From NCBI RefSeq assembly GCF_008728855.1, contig NZ_CP042906.1:4019570-4083569 (forward strand): DNA of 64,000 nt, in the 5' to 3' direction. A model generated the notes under the pieces. The model was not told the origin of the DNA and did no database searches. It saw only the letters and a program-made list of their open reading frames with translations. The DNA comes from Hypericibacter terrae (lineage in GTDB: Bacteria > Pseudomonadota > Alphaproteobacteria > Dongiales > Dongiaceae). Positions within the stretch are counted from its first letter, which is position 1. Each line of letters begins with the position of its first letter. The translations under genes were made by a program, and so were the position numbers. Below, one piece after another: positions 8,941 to 16,076 of this stretch.

Positions 8941-9495
8941 CACTGGCGGAATGCGCCCGACGACGCGACGGCCGGCAGGTGAAGGCGGCCGATGTTGGAG
9001 CGGACCAAGTGCGTTTCCATCATGCCCTCCCGAGGAGCACGGCCCCGCCATTGCGAGGTCGGTGGCAATTTCTTCGATCCTTCTGCGACCCCCCGCGTCC
9101 CGTCTTTAGCGGGCTCGCTCGGAGAACCTGGCCGGTCGTGGCCGGCGATCGAAGCGAGCGGCATGGTACCGGCGTTGCATACGTTTGCAATAATTTTATG
9201 CATACGATTGCAAAGAAGATATGCATACGCATGCAAAACGCTGTCGTGCCGCGCTTCTGCGCCGCACAAATCGTGGGCAAAAGTCCGCGGATGCATGGGT
9301 CTCTGGCTGTTGCGTTGCAACATCGCGCCGATCTGCAAAAGGGTCGACTAGCAGCGGGTGACGCTCATGGGCGGCGAGATCGGGGGGAAAGCGAGCCCGG
9401 GAAAAGAAGCTGCTTCTGGTTCAGGGTGCCCCTGGGCCGCGGCACCTCGGTGAGCAACCGGGCCGCCCGGCTCGCGGTCGCAAGCAGCCGCCAGC
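8941..9495. other. Long intergenic region with operon promoter and operators
   Basis: No convincing gene lies in these 555 bases. The stretch 9170-9240 is AT-rich against a GC-rich background and holds three LacI-like operators, so the promoter of the minus-strand importer operon is most likely here, with a leader of over 200 nt. The right end, from about 9430, carries degraded coding sequence of a chemoreceptor. A self-complementary GTTGCAAC lies at 9314-9321. Confidence 0.55.
9175..9236. promoter_or_regulatory. Three LacI-type operators at 23-bp spacing
   Basis: Three 16-bp near-palindromes start at 9175 (TTGCATACGTTTGCAA), 9198 (ATGCATACGATTGCAA) and 9221 (ATGCATACGCATGCAA). They share WTGCATACGNNTGCAA with the central CG typical of LacI/GalR operators, and the start-to-start distance is exactly 23 bp each time. 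They lie upstream of the minus-strand operon that encodes a LacI-family regulator at 518-1573, which is the natural candidate to bind them. Confidence 0.75.
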
Positions 9496-10164
9496 GTGGG
9501 CACCGTCGCGTCCGCCGCTGAGGAGCTGACCGGCTCGATCCAGGAGATCGGCCAGCAGGTGGCGCGGTCCACCCAGATCACGGCGGCCGCTGTCCGCGAA
9601 ACCGAGGAGACCAACCAGCGTGTCGAAGGTCTCACCATCGCCGCGGAGAAGATCGGCGAGGTGGTGGATCTGATCACCGAGATCGCGAGCCAGACCAATC
9701 TGCTGGCGCTCAACGCCACGATCGAGGCGGCCCGGGCGGGCGACGCCGGCAAGGGTTTCGCCGTGGTCGCGCAGGAAGTGAAGCAACTGGCGAGCCAGAC
9801 GGCGCAGGCGACGGAGGACATCACCGCGCAGGTGGCCGCCATCCGCACGGCGACGGCCGCGGCCGTGGCCGGTGTCAACGGGATCGGCAAGACGGTGCGC
9901 GAGGTGAGCGAGATCGCATCCGCCATCGCGGCCGCGATCGAGGAGCAAAGCACCGCGACGAAGGAGATCGCCGCGAGTGTCATGCAGGCCTCGGCGGGGA
10001 CCACGGACGTCACCCGGAATGTCCAGGAAGTCACGACGGTTGCCGGCGAAACCGGCTCCTCCGCAACGCAAGTGCTGGGGGCCGCGACCGAGCTCTCCAA
10101 GCAGGCGGAGAACCTGAATGCCGAAATGCGATCCTTCATCGAGGTCATGAACCGCGTCGCCTGA
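9496..10164 (+). CDS. Truncated methyl-accepting chemotaxis protein, signalling domain only (probable gene remnant)
   Basis: This encodes 222 residues from a GTG start. It is the cytoplasmic four-helix signalling domain of a chemoreceptor, with the highly conserved hairpin tip at residues 60-100 ([20 protein letters not shown], then [15 protein letters not shown]). There is no sensor domain, transmembrane segment or HAMP domain. Upstream the frame reads back only to a TGA at 9451-9453, and residues that look like the missing receptor ([12 protein letters not shown]) appear just upstream in another frame. I read this as a decayed chemoreceptor with a frameshift near 9480. A functional soluble fragment is less likely but possible. 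Confidence 0.75.
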   Translation: MGTVASAAEELTGSIQEIGQQVARSTQITAAAVRETEETNQRVEGLTIAAEKIGEVVDLITEIASQTNLLALNATIEAARAGDAGKGFAVVAQEVKQLASQTAQATEDITAQVAAIRTATAAAVAGVNGIGKTVREVSEIASAIAAAIEEQSTATKEIAASVMQASAGTTDVTRNVQEVTTVAGETGSSATQVLGAATELSKQAENLNAEMRSFIEVMNRVA

Positions 10165-10214
10165 GCGGCAGAGGCCCGAGACCGACGGCGTGCGAGAGGG
10201 ACAGTCCGGAGGGC

Positions 10215-10550
10215 TCAGAGCCCCGGGAGATCGATGAAGCGCCCGACCCGTTCCTCCAGCAGCGCGATCAGCTCCGGCTGCATGAAGCGGAACTCGTCGG
10301 GGATGCCGAGCACGACGACGCGCTTCGAGCGTAGGAGCGGGCCAAACGCCTTGGCGAGCTTCTCCTTGTGGGCGGGCTCCATCACCAGGATGAGGTCCGC
10401 CCATTCGATCGCCTCGGCCGAGACCGGCGTGTCGGCGTCCTTGCCGATGCCGGCCGATTGCGTCTCGATGCCGTCATAGCGCGCGAAGACGGCCTCGGCT
10501 GTCGGGCTGCGCCAGCGGTTGCGGCCGCAGACGAAGAGCAGCCGCGTCAC
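10215..10550 (-). CDS. Low-molecular-weight phosphatase family protein
   Basis: A 111-residue protein resembling low-molecular-weight protein-tyrosine phosphatases and the related arsenate-reductase fold. It carries the P-loop C8-x5-R14-S15 (CGRNRWRS) directly after the first strand (RLLFV) and the later motif ADLILVMEPAH. It lacks the standard DP loop: where the acid is expected there is only GIPDEF. It is shorter than typical family members (about 150). The GTG start overlaps the TGA of the upstream TetR gene, so the two form one unit. The substrate, a phosphoprotein or small molecule, is unknown. Confidence 0.8.
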   Translation of the reverse strand: MTRLLFVCGRNRWRSPTAEAVFARYDGIETQSAGIGKDADTPVSAEAIEWADLILVMEPAHKEKLAKAFGPLLRSKRVVVLGIPDEFRFMQPELIALLEERVGRFIDLPGL

Positions 10551-11158
10551 GCCGCCCCCGCCTTCAACCCCGCGATCACCAGCTTCATCACCGCCTTGAT
10601 GTCGGAATCGGTGTCGGCGCCGCCGCTGGCGCGGACCAGATGGGGATGATGGAAGCGCACCGTGGCGCTGAGGACCGCGCGCGCGGCTTGGGCCGCATCC
10701 TTGACCTTGAACTCGCCCTGCTTGACGCCGTCGACGATGATCGTCGTCACCTGACGGACGAGCGTGGCGAGGTGATGCTCGACCACGTCGCGCGCGGCCT
10801 CGGCCACCGCGTGATAGGCCGCGAACAGCTCGGGGTCGTCCAGGATCTTGCGGCGCTTGGCCTTGGCCAGCGCCAGCACCCAGCCCTCGAGCCGCTTGGC
10901 GGCCGGGCCCTTCTTCGTCACGAACGCCTCGAGCGGTGCGGAGACCGCGTCGAGCCAGCGCTCGGCCACGGCATCCTGCAGCGCCGCCTTGCTCTCGAAA
11001 TGGCGGTAGATGTTGGCGTGGCTCATCTGGAGCGCGCGGGCGACGTCGCTGACCGTGGTCTTGGCGGGGCCGTGACGGCGCAGCAGCGTCTCGGCCGCGT
11101 CGAGGATGCGCTCGCGCATCGGGCGGGCGGCGTCGGGTGGGGTGATGGATTTAGGCAA
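10547..11158 (-). CDS. TetR-family transcriptional regulator
   Basis: A 203-residue TetR-type repressor. The N-terminal helix-turn-helix is clear (RERILDAAETLLRRHG, then TTVSDVARALQMSHANIYRH, residues about 15-55) and is followed by an all-helical ligand-binding domain. The stop overlaps the GTG of the phosphatase-like gene, which points to co-transcription. Likely targets are its own operon and perhaps the neighbouring aldo/keto reductase gene. The inducer is not recognisable. Confidence 0.9.
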   Translation of the reverse strand: MPKSITPPDAARPMRERILDAAETLLRRHGPAKTTVSDVARALQMSHANIYRHFESKAALQDAVAERWLDAVSAPLEAFVTKKGPAAKRLEGWVLALAKAKRRKILDDPELFAAYHAVAEAARDVVEHHLATLVRQVTTIIVDGVKQGEFKVKDAAQAARAVLSATVRFHHPHLVRASGGADTDSDIKAVMKLVIAGLKAGAA

Positions 11159-11220
11159 CGGCCCTCTTCCCCTCGCGAAGAGGAAGGAATGGCCGCGACA
11201 CCATCAGTATAGGGGTACCT

Positions 11221-11262
11221 CCCTCCCTAGCCCTCCCCCACAAGGGGGGAGGGGATAGGAAC
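11221..11262. repeat. GC-rich palindromic intergenic repeat
   Basis: CCTCCCCC and GGGGGAGG face each other across a short loop, followed by a short AGG-rich tail. Similar elements occur at 12436, 15124, 29271, 35899, 42040 and about 61780, always outside genes. Confidence 0.6.
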
Positions 11263-11313
11263 GCGGGTGGCTTCAAAATCGACAGTATCAGCATCCATCT
11301 CTCACGGCATGGC

Positions 11314-12294
11314 TCAGCGCTCGCTGTCGAGCGACTGCATGCCGTGGGCGGGGTAGCGGTCGCCGGCGACCGCGCCCTTCGGCATCGCGGCCTCGATCTG
11401 GGCGAGGTCCTGCGGCTCGAGCCGGAGCTCCAGCGCCTTCAGCGATTCCGCGAGCTGCGTGCGCTTGCGCGCGCCGACGAGCGGAATGATGTCGGCGCCC
11501 TGATGCAGCACCCAGGCGATCGCGATCTGCGTGGGCGTGACGCGCAGGCGCTGCGCCACCTTGGTGAGAGCTTCGACGAGCTTCTGGTTGCGCGCCAGGT
11601 TCTCGCCCTGGAAGCGCGGGCTCATGGCGCGGAAGTCCTTGGCGCCGGTGGGCGCGCTGCCGGAGAGCAGGCCGCGCGAGAGGATGCCATAGGCGGTTAC
11701 GCCGATGCCGAGCTCGCGCAAGGTGGGCAGGATCTGCGCCTCGATGCCGCGCGAGGCCAGCGAATATTCGATCTGCAGCGCCGCGATCGGATGCGTCGCC
11801 TGGGCCTTGCGGATCGTGGCCGCCCCCACCTCGGAAAGGCCGATATGGCGGACATAGCCCGCCTTCACCATCTCGCCGATGGCGCCGACCGTCTCCTCGA
11901 TCGGCACATTGGGATCGAGCCGTGCCGGCATATAGAGATCGACATGGTCGGTGCCCAGGCGATTGAGGCTGTAGGTCAGCGCGGTCTTGGCCGCATTGGG
12001 CCGGGCGTCGAAGCCGATGAAGGCGCCGTCGGGCGAACGCTGCGCGCCGAACTTGACCTGGATGAAGAACTTGTCGCGCTTCCCCTTGATCGCCTCGGCG
12101 ACCAGCATCTCGTTATGGCCCATGCCGTAGAAATCGCCGGTGTCGAGCAGCGTGATGCCGGCCTCGGCCGCCGCATGAATTGTGGCCAGGCTCTCGGTCC
12201 GGTCGGCCGGCCCGTAGAAATCCGACATGCCCATGCAGCCGAGACCGACCATGGAAACCGCGGGGCCGTTCCGGCCCAGATGACGGGTGCGCAT
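11314..12294 (-). CDS. Aldo/keto reductase
   Basis: A 326-residue (alpha/beta)8 NADPH-dependent oxidoreductase of the AKR superfamily (YakC/AKR13-like). D51 and Y56 lie in LLDTGDFYG and K81 in VKFG. The segment that normally carries the fourth catalytic residue (YQHRVDP type) reads YMPARLDP, so the His is Ala124. The C-terminal cofactor motif is present (IPLVGARKRTQLAES). The start MRTRHLG fits the family. It is preceded by a strong inverted repeat at 12327-12348, so it is probably separately regulated. The physiological carbonyl substrate is unknown. Confidence 0.92.
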   Translation of the reverse strand: MRTRHLGRNGPAVSMVGLGCMGMSDFYGPADRTESLATIHAAAEAGITLLDTGDFYGMGHNEMLVAEAIKGKRDKFFIQVKFGAQRSPDGAFIGFDARPNAAKTALTYSLNRLGTDHVDLYMPARLDPNVPIEETVGAIGEMVKAGYVRHIGLSEVGAATIRKAQATHPIAALQIEYSLASRGIEAQILPTLRELGIGVTAYGILSRGLLSGSAPTGAKDFRAMSPRFQGENLARNQKLVEALTKVAQRLRVTPTQIAIAWVLHQGADIIPLVGARKRTQLAESLKALELRLEPQDLAQIEAAMPKGAVAGDRYPAHGMQSLDSER

Positions 12295-12326
12295 CGGGAG
12301 CGATCCTTTCGGGAGAATATGATAAA

Positions 12327-12348
12327 TGACAAAATATGTTTTTTGTCA
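12327..12348. promoter_or_regulatory. Inverted-repeat operator candidate upstream of aldo/keto reductase
   Basis: TGACAAAA (12327-12334) and TTTTGTCA (12341-12348) form a perfect 8-bp inverted repeat with a 6-nt spacer. It sits 32 bp upstream of the reductase start in a locally AT-rich patch. A further TGACAAA half-site lies at 12361. The symmetry and position suggest a dimeric repressor site; the nearby TetR protein is a candidate but nothing proves it. Confidence 0.6.
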
Positions 12349-12435
12349 CTTCGGGGCAAGTGACAAATGCGAGAGGCGGGGTTGTTGCGGGGATCAAGGG
12401 GATGGGAGCAAGGAAACGGCGGAGAGACCGAAGCA

Positions 12436-12541
12436 CCCTCCCCCTACCCCCTCCCGCACGCCGCCTTCGGCGGCTGAGGAGGGGGCGAGAAACATCAGAG
12501 ACCACGCCCTCTCCCCTTGCGGGAGGGGGTAGGAGGAGGGG
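12436..12541. repeat. Cluster of GC-rich palindromic repeats
   Basis: Polypyrimidine and polypurine arms (CTCCCCCTACCCCCTCCC, later GGGAGGGGGTAGG) flank a GCCGCCTTCGGCGGC hairpin. The element belongs to the same dispersed family seen between other genes here. Confidence 0.6.
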
Positions 12542-12554
12542 TTCTCGCCGATGC

Positions 12555-12965
12555 TCACAAATCCGGCTGGTCGAGATATTCCGGAACCTGCTCCGGCCAG
12601 GGGAACCAGCCATGGCGGCAGGCGGCCCAGATGGCGGCGTCGGGCGGGTCGAAGCCGGCATCCGCGAAATTGCCGACGGCGATCGTGACCTCGTCGGGCG
12701 CGCCTTCGCTATAGCCATAGATGCTGCTGCCGCAGACCGGGCAGAAGAAATTATCGACCCAGCGGCCGGCGTCGGAGCTGCGGCGATAGAGCGTGGCCTC
12801 GCCCTCGATCGAGGAGATCGCGCTCTTGGGCCAATAGCCCCAGCTGCCGAAGACGCTGCCGGTCTGCTTCTGGCATTCGAAGCAGTGGCACACCAGCACC
12901 CGGAGCGGGTCGCCCTCGACGGTGATCGACATCTGGCCGCAGGAGCAGGATGCGGTTCTGGACAT
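12555..12965 (-). CDS. GFA/CENP-V family zinc protein
   Basis: A 136-residue protein of the glutathione-dependent formaldehyde-activating (GFA) fold, which includes S-(hydroxymethyl)glutathione synthase and many uncharacterised members. The zinc-binding cysteines are present: C7 and C9 (CSCG), C26, C28 and C31 (CHCFEC), and C75 and C78 (CPVCGSSIY). The length matches single-domain members. It stands alone between the reductase and an acetyltransferase. Assignment to the fold is firm. Formaldehyde activity is not supported by context, since no formaldehyde oxidation genes are adjacent. Confidence 0.88.
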   Translation of the reverse strand: MSRTASCSCGQMSITVEGDPLRVLVCHCFECQKQTGSVFGSWGYWPKSAISSIEGEATLYRRSSDAGRWVDNFFCPVCGSSIYGYSEGAPDEVTIAVGNFADAGFDPPDAAIWAACRHGWFPWPEQVPEYLDQPDL

Positions 12966-13075
12966 GGGACGGTCCTTTCTTGCCTCGGGCGGAATGCCGC
13001 GTTCGGCGACAACAATCTTAGCCTGTCGGCGCGGCCCTTGTCGCGCGGTCGCGGCCCATCACGCCAACCGCCAGA

Positions 13076-13552
13076 TCACGTCAGCCGCCAGATCATCTGG
13101 AAATTGTCGTCATAGGTCTCGGCGCCGAGACGCCGATAGAACGCCGTGGCACCCGGATTCTGCCGCCACACCATCCAGGCGACATGGCTGGCGCCGCGCT
13201 CCGTCGCCAGCCGGCGCACCTCTTCCATGAGTGCGCGGCCGATGCCGCTGCCGCGGGCGCGCTCGCTGACGAAGAGGCCGGCGACGAAGAGGGCCTTGTA
13301 GATCTCGAAGATGCCCATATGCCAGCCGAGATAGGCGACCGGCCGTCCCGCCTGCTCGGCGACCAGGGTCGCAACCACCGGGTCCTTCTCGAAAGAGAGC
13401 GCGATGCAGCGCTCCATCTCCGCCGGCCCCGCCCAGTCGTCCTCCGGCGAGGGCTCGGGATTGATCGACTTCAGATAATCCGAGAATTCCTGGAACAGCA
13501 GCAGCAGGGCCGCCGAATCGTCGGGCCGCGCCTGACGGATGGTGAAGGACAT
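13076..13552 (-). CDS. GNAT-family N-acetyltransferase
   Basis: A 158-residue GNAT acetyltransferase starting at MSFTIRQARPDD, a typical family N-terminus. The acetyl-CoA-binding loop is RARGSGIGRALME (about residues 105-117), preceded by the beta-4 strand (ALFVAGLFV) and followed by AFYRRLGAE. It transfers an acetyl group to an unidentified amine. It is divergent from the lipoprotein gene at 13730 and the genes share a 177-bp intergenic region with no obvious operator. Confidence 0.88.
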   Translation of the reverse strand: MSFTIRQARPDDSAALLLLFQEFSDYLKSINPEPSPEDDWAGPAEMERCIALSFEKDPVVATLVAEQAGRPVAYLGWHMGIFEIYKALFVAGLFVSERARGSGIGRALMEEVRRLATERGASHVAWMVWRQNPGATAFYRRLGAETYDDNFQMIWRLT

Positions 13553-13729
13553 ATGACGACCCCGCATTCCCCGTTTCGAAACGCCTATGAAGCGTCGGCC
13601 TCGGCGGCCGTCAAGAGGCCCAAAGACTATTTTCCGGCGGCGAGAATCTGCCCATACTCCGACGACGCGCTCGCGATCGCCAACAAGACTGTCCGGCCCC
13701 TCGTTCCGTGACCGAAAAGGCAGCCCGCC

Positions 13730-15112
13730 ATGAAACGATTCTCCCTCCTCTGCCTGGTCCTCCTGCTCGCCGGCTGCGCCACCCATGGCGCGGTGGTGAC
13801 GGGTTCGGCCAGCTATCGCGAGCGGATGGCGCTGCTGCCGGGCACGGTGCTGGAAGCGACGCTGGAGGATGTGTCGAAGGCCGACGCGCCTGCCGTCATC
13901 GTCGGCCAGACCCGGCTGGAGGATCTGGGAAACCCGCCCTTCGATTTCGCGATTCCCTACAACCCCAAGGACATCGTGACCAACCACACCTATGTGGTGC
14001 GGGCGCGGATCCTGTCGGGCACCGACGTGCTGTTCGTCACCGACACCGCCTACCCGATCCTGACCATGGCCCATAAAGGCCCCGCGAAGCTGCTGCTGGT
14101 GCGCGCGGCCGGAGGTGCGGCGGCCGGGAGCGCCGGCGTCGATCCCAATATCGGCACGCTGCCCGCGCGCTTCGCCGGTGAGATTCCCTGCGCCAATTGC
14201 TCGGCCATTCGCTATCAGGTCGATCTCCTGCCCGATCAGTTGTTTTTCTCGCGCATGGTCTATGAGGGCCGCCAGACGGTCCATGACGAGATCGGCAACT
14301 GGTCGGTCCCGCCGGAGGGCGGCCGTCTGGTGCTGACGCCCGAGACCGGCGAGCCGACGCAATTCTCGCTGCCGACGGCCGGTCACCTGCGTATGCTCGA
14401 CCGGACCGGCAAGGAGATCGATTCGAAGCATAATTACGAGCTGGTGCGCGACGACAAGCTCGCCGCCCTCGACCCCGCGGCACCGCTCGCGGGCATGTAT
14501 GCCCAGGGCGACGATGGCGGAATCTTTACCGAATGCAGCACCGGCATGAAGCTCGCCGTGTTGAAGGAGGACGACAATGCGGCGCTAGAGGCGGCCTACA
14601 ACAAGATGCCGCACGAGCCGGGGCAGCCGCTCAAGGTCGAGCTCGAGGGCCGCATCTCGCTGACGCCGCCGGCCGGCACCGGGGGCGATCTGCCGGTCAT
14701 CTCGGTCATGCGGTTCAACTATATCTGGCCGGGCGAGACCTGCGGCCAGCGCTTCGCCACCTCGCCGCTCGAGAACAGCTACTGGAAGCTCACGCGCGTC
14801 GCCTATCAGCCGATCGTCCTGGCCCCGGGACAGCGCGAGCCCTATCTCGTGCTCCAGGCCCAGGACCGCAGGCTTACCGGCTATGCCGGCTGCAACCGCA
14901 TGACCGGCAGCTACACGCTCAAGGAGAACGAGCTGCGCTTCAGCCAGACCGCCACCACCAAGATGGCCTGCGTCAAGGGCATGGACACGGAAAGCGAGTT
15001 CCTCAAGGCCCTCGACGAGGTCCGCCAGTGGCACATCGACGGCGAGCATCTGACGCTCTCGAACGAGTATGGCGCGGTGCTGGCGGTGTTCGAGGCGGTG
15101 GCGCTGCCGTAG
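13730..15112 (+). CDS. Three-domain envelope lipoprotein (YbaY-NlpE-META)
   Basis: A 460-residue lipoprotein. A lipoprotein signal peptide ends in the lipobox LLAGC with Cys16. Residues about 25-115 match a YbaY-type beta domain (LPGTVLEATLEDVS, then PPFDFAIPY). Residues about 140-240 match NlpE (GEIPCANCSAIRYQVDL, with the CxxC pair C154/C157). The C-terminal part from about residue 340 is a META/HslJ domain (YWKLTRV, GYAGCNRMTGSY, FSQTATTKMAC). These modules are usually separate proteins linked to envelope stress and metal or surface sensing. The protein is expected to be anchored in the outer membrane and face the periplasm. Confidence 0.88.
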   Translation: MKRFSLLCLVLLLAGCATHGAVVTGSASYRERMALLPGTVLEATLEDVSKADAPAVIVGQTRLEDLGNPPFDFAIPYNPKDIVTNHTYVVRARILSGTDVLFVTDTAYPILTMAHKGPAKLLLVRAAGGAAAGSAGVDPNIGTLPARFAGEIPCANCSAIRYQVDLLPDQLFFSRMVYEGRQTVHDEIGNWSVPPEGGRLVLTPETGEPTQFSLPTAGHLRMLDRTGKEIDSKHNYELVRDDKLAALDPAAPLAGMYAQGDDGGIFTECSTGMKLAVLKEDDNAALEAAYNKMPHEPGQPLKVELEGRISLTPPAGTGGDLPVISVMRFNYIWPGETCGQRFATSPLENSYWKLTRVAYQPIVLAPGQREPYLVLQAQDRRLTGYAGCNRMTGSYTLKENELRFSQTATTKMACVKGMDTESEFLKALDEVRQWHIDGEHLTLSNEYGAVLAVFEAVALP

Positions 15113-15123
15113 AGGTTCTTTTC

Positions 15124-15232
15124 TTATCTCCTCCCCCCTCGAGGGGGAGGATTAAGGAGGGGGCTGCTCGTTGTCTGAAATCGCGTCTTCCCCCTTCCTA
15201 ACCTTCCCCCCGAGGGGGAAGGGAAAAGAAGA
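15124..15232. repeat. Two GC-rich palindromic repeats
   Basis: Two consecutive copies of the dispersed element lie here (CCCCCCTCGAGGGGGAGG, then CCTTCCCCCCGAGGGGGAAGG), each a hairpin, between the convergent lipoprotein and metallo-hydrolase genes. They could serve as bidirectional terminators. Confidence 0.6.
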
Positions 15233-15240
15233 GGATCGAT

Positions 15241-16029
15241 CTAGCCTCGCTTCTCCCACCGCGCGAGTTGCTCGTCGACCAGCTCGACCAGGCGATCGCG
15301 ACCGAAGCTCGGCTCGTGGCCCGCGTGAATCGTCCTCGCCGGCACGGCGCGCAGGCGGCGGAGCGTGCGGATGTAATCGGGCAGGCTCGAATGGTGGAGA
15401 TTGTCGATGAGCGGGCCGTCATAGATCGCGTCGCCGGAAAACAGCGTCCCGGTCTTTTGCTCCCAGAGGCCGATCGAGCCCGGCGAATGGCCGGGCAGAT
15501 GCAGCACCTCGAAGGCCCGGTCGCCGAGATCGACCCTGTCCCCCTCCTCGACCACGCGGATCTTGCCCGTGGGGCGGATGCGGAAGCTCTGGATGTCGTA
15601 GTCCGCCGTGGGCAGGGCCGTGATCATCGGGCCCTCGATCTCGTAGTCGGGCACCGGCGGAATGCGCAGCGTCGCCATGTCCTCGGGATCGAAATCGGGA
15701 TCGGCCAGGGTGTAGTCGCCGGCGGCCGAGCGCAGCCCCTCGGCCTCGAGCGCATGCGCGATGCAATCCTCGAACTCGTGATGGCCGCCGATATGGTCGA
15801 TATGGGCGTGGGTGGCGACGGCCGTCACCGGCTTGTCGAGGATGTCCTTGGCGAAATCGCGCAAGGAGCAGATGCCCATGCCGGTATCGACGATCAGGTC
15901 GCGGTCCCGGCCCCGCACATGCCAGATGTTGCAGCGCAGGAGCGGCGCCACATGCGGCTCCCAGAGGAAGGTGATGCCGTCACCGAGGCGACGCAACTCG
16001 AACCAGTGATCGGCAACCTGCAAGCCCAC
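15241..16029 (-). CDS. Metallo-beta-lactamase fold hydrolase
   Basis: A 262-residue MBL-fold enzyme. The metal ligands are complete: H74, H76, D78 and H79 in THAHIDHIGG, H181 (LPGHSPGS), D200 (FSGDAIYD) and H238 (HAGHEP). No secretion signal is visible, so it is probably a cytoplasmic hydrolase of the glyoxalase II / lactonase type. It follows the NCS1 permease by 47 bp on the same strand. I infer that it hydrolyses the compound imported by that permease or a product of it; the exact bond is unknown. Confidence 0.9.
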   Translation of the reverse strand: MGLQVADHWFELRRLGDGITFLWEPHVAPLLRCNIWHVRGRDRDLIVDTGMGICSLRDFAKDILDKPVTAVATHAHIDHIGGHHEFEDCIAHALEAEGLRSAAGDYTLADPDFDPEDMATLRIPPVPDYEIEGPMITALPTADYDIQSFRIRPTGKIRVVEEGDRVDLGDRAFEVLHLPGHSPGSIGLWEQKTGTLFSGDAIYDGPLIDNLHHSSLPDYIRTLRRLRAVPARTIHAGHEPSFGRDRLVELVDEQLARWEKRG

Positions 16030-16076
16030 GATCGGTCATCCTCTTTCATGACGGGCGTCCCCGCGCGACCGGACGC

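Noticed and set aside
8940-9338. Small minus-strand frame across the operator region
   Set aside because: It spans the three operators, has no family resemblance, and would overlap the promoter of the importer operon.
9496-10164. A complete soluble chemoreceptor
   Set aside because: The first helix of the signalling bundle is cut off, receptor-like residues lie upstream in another frame, and no start region with a good ribosome-binding site is seen.
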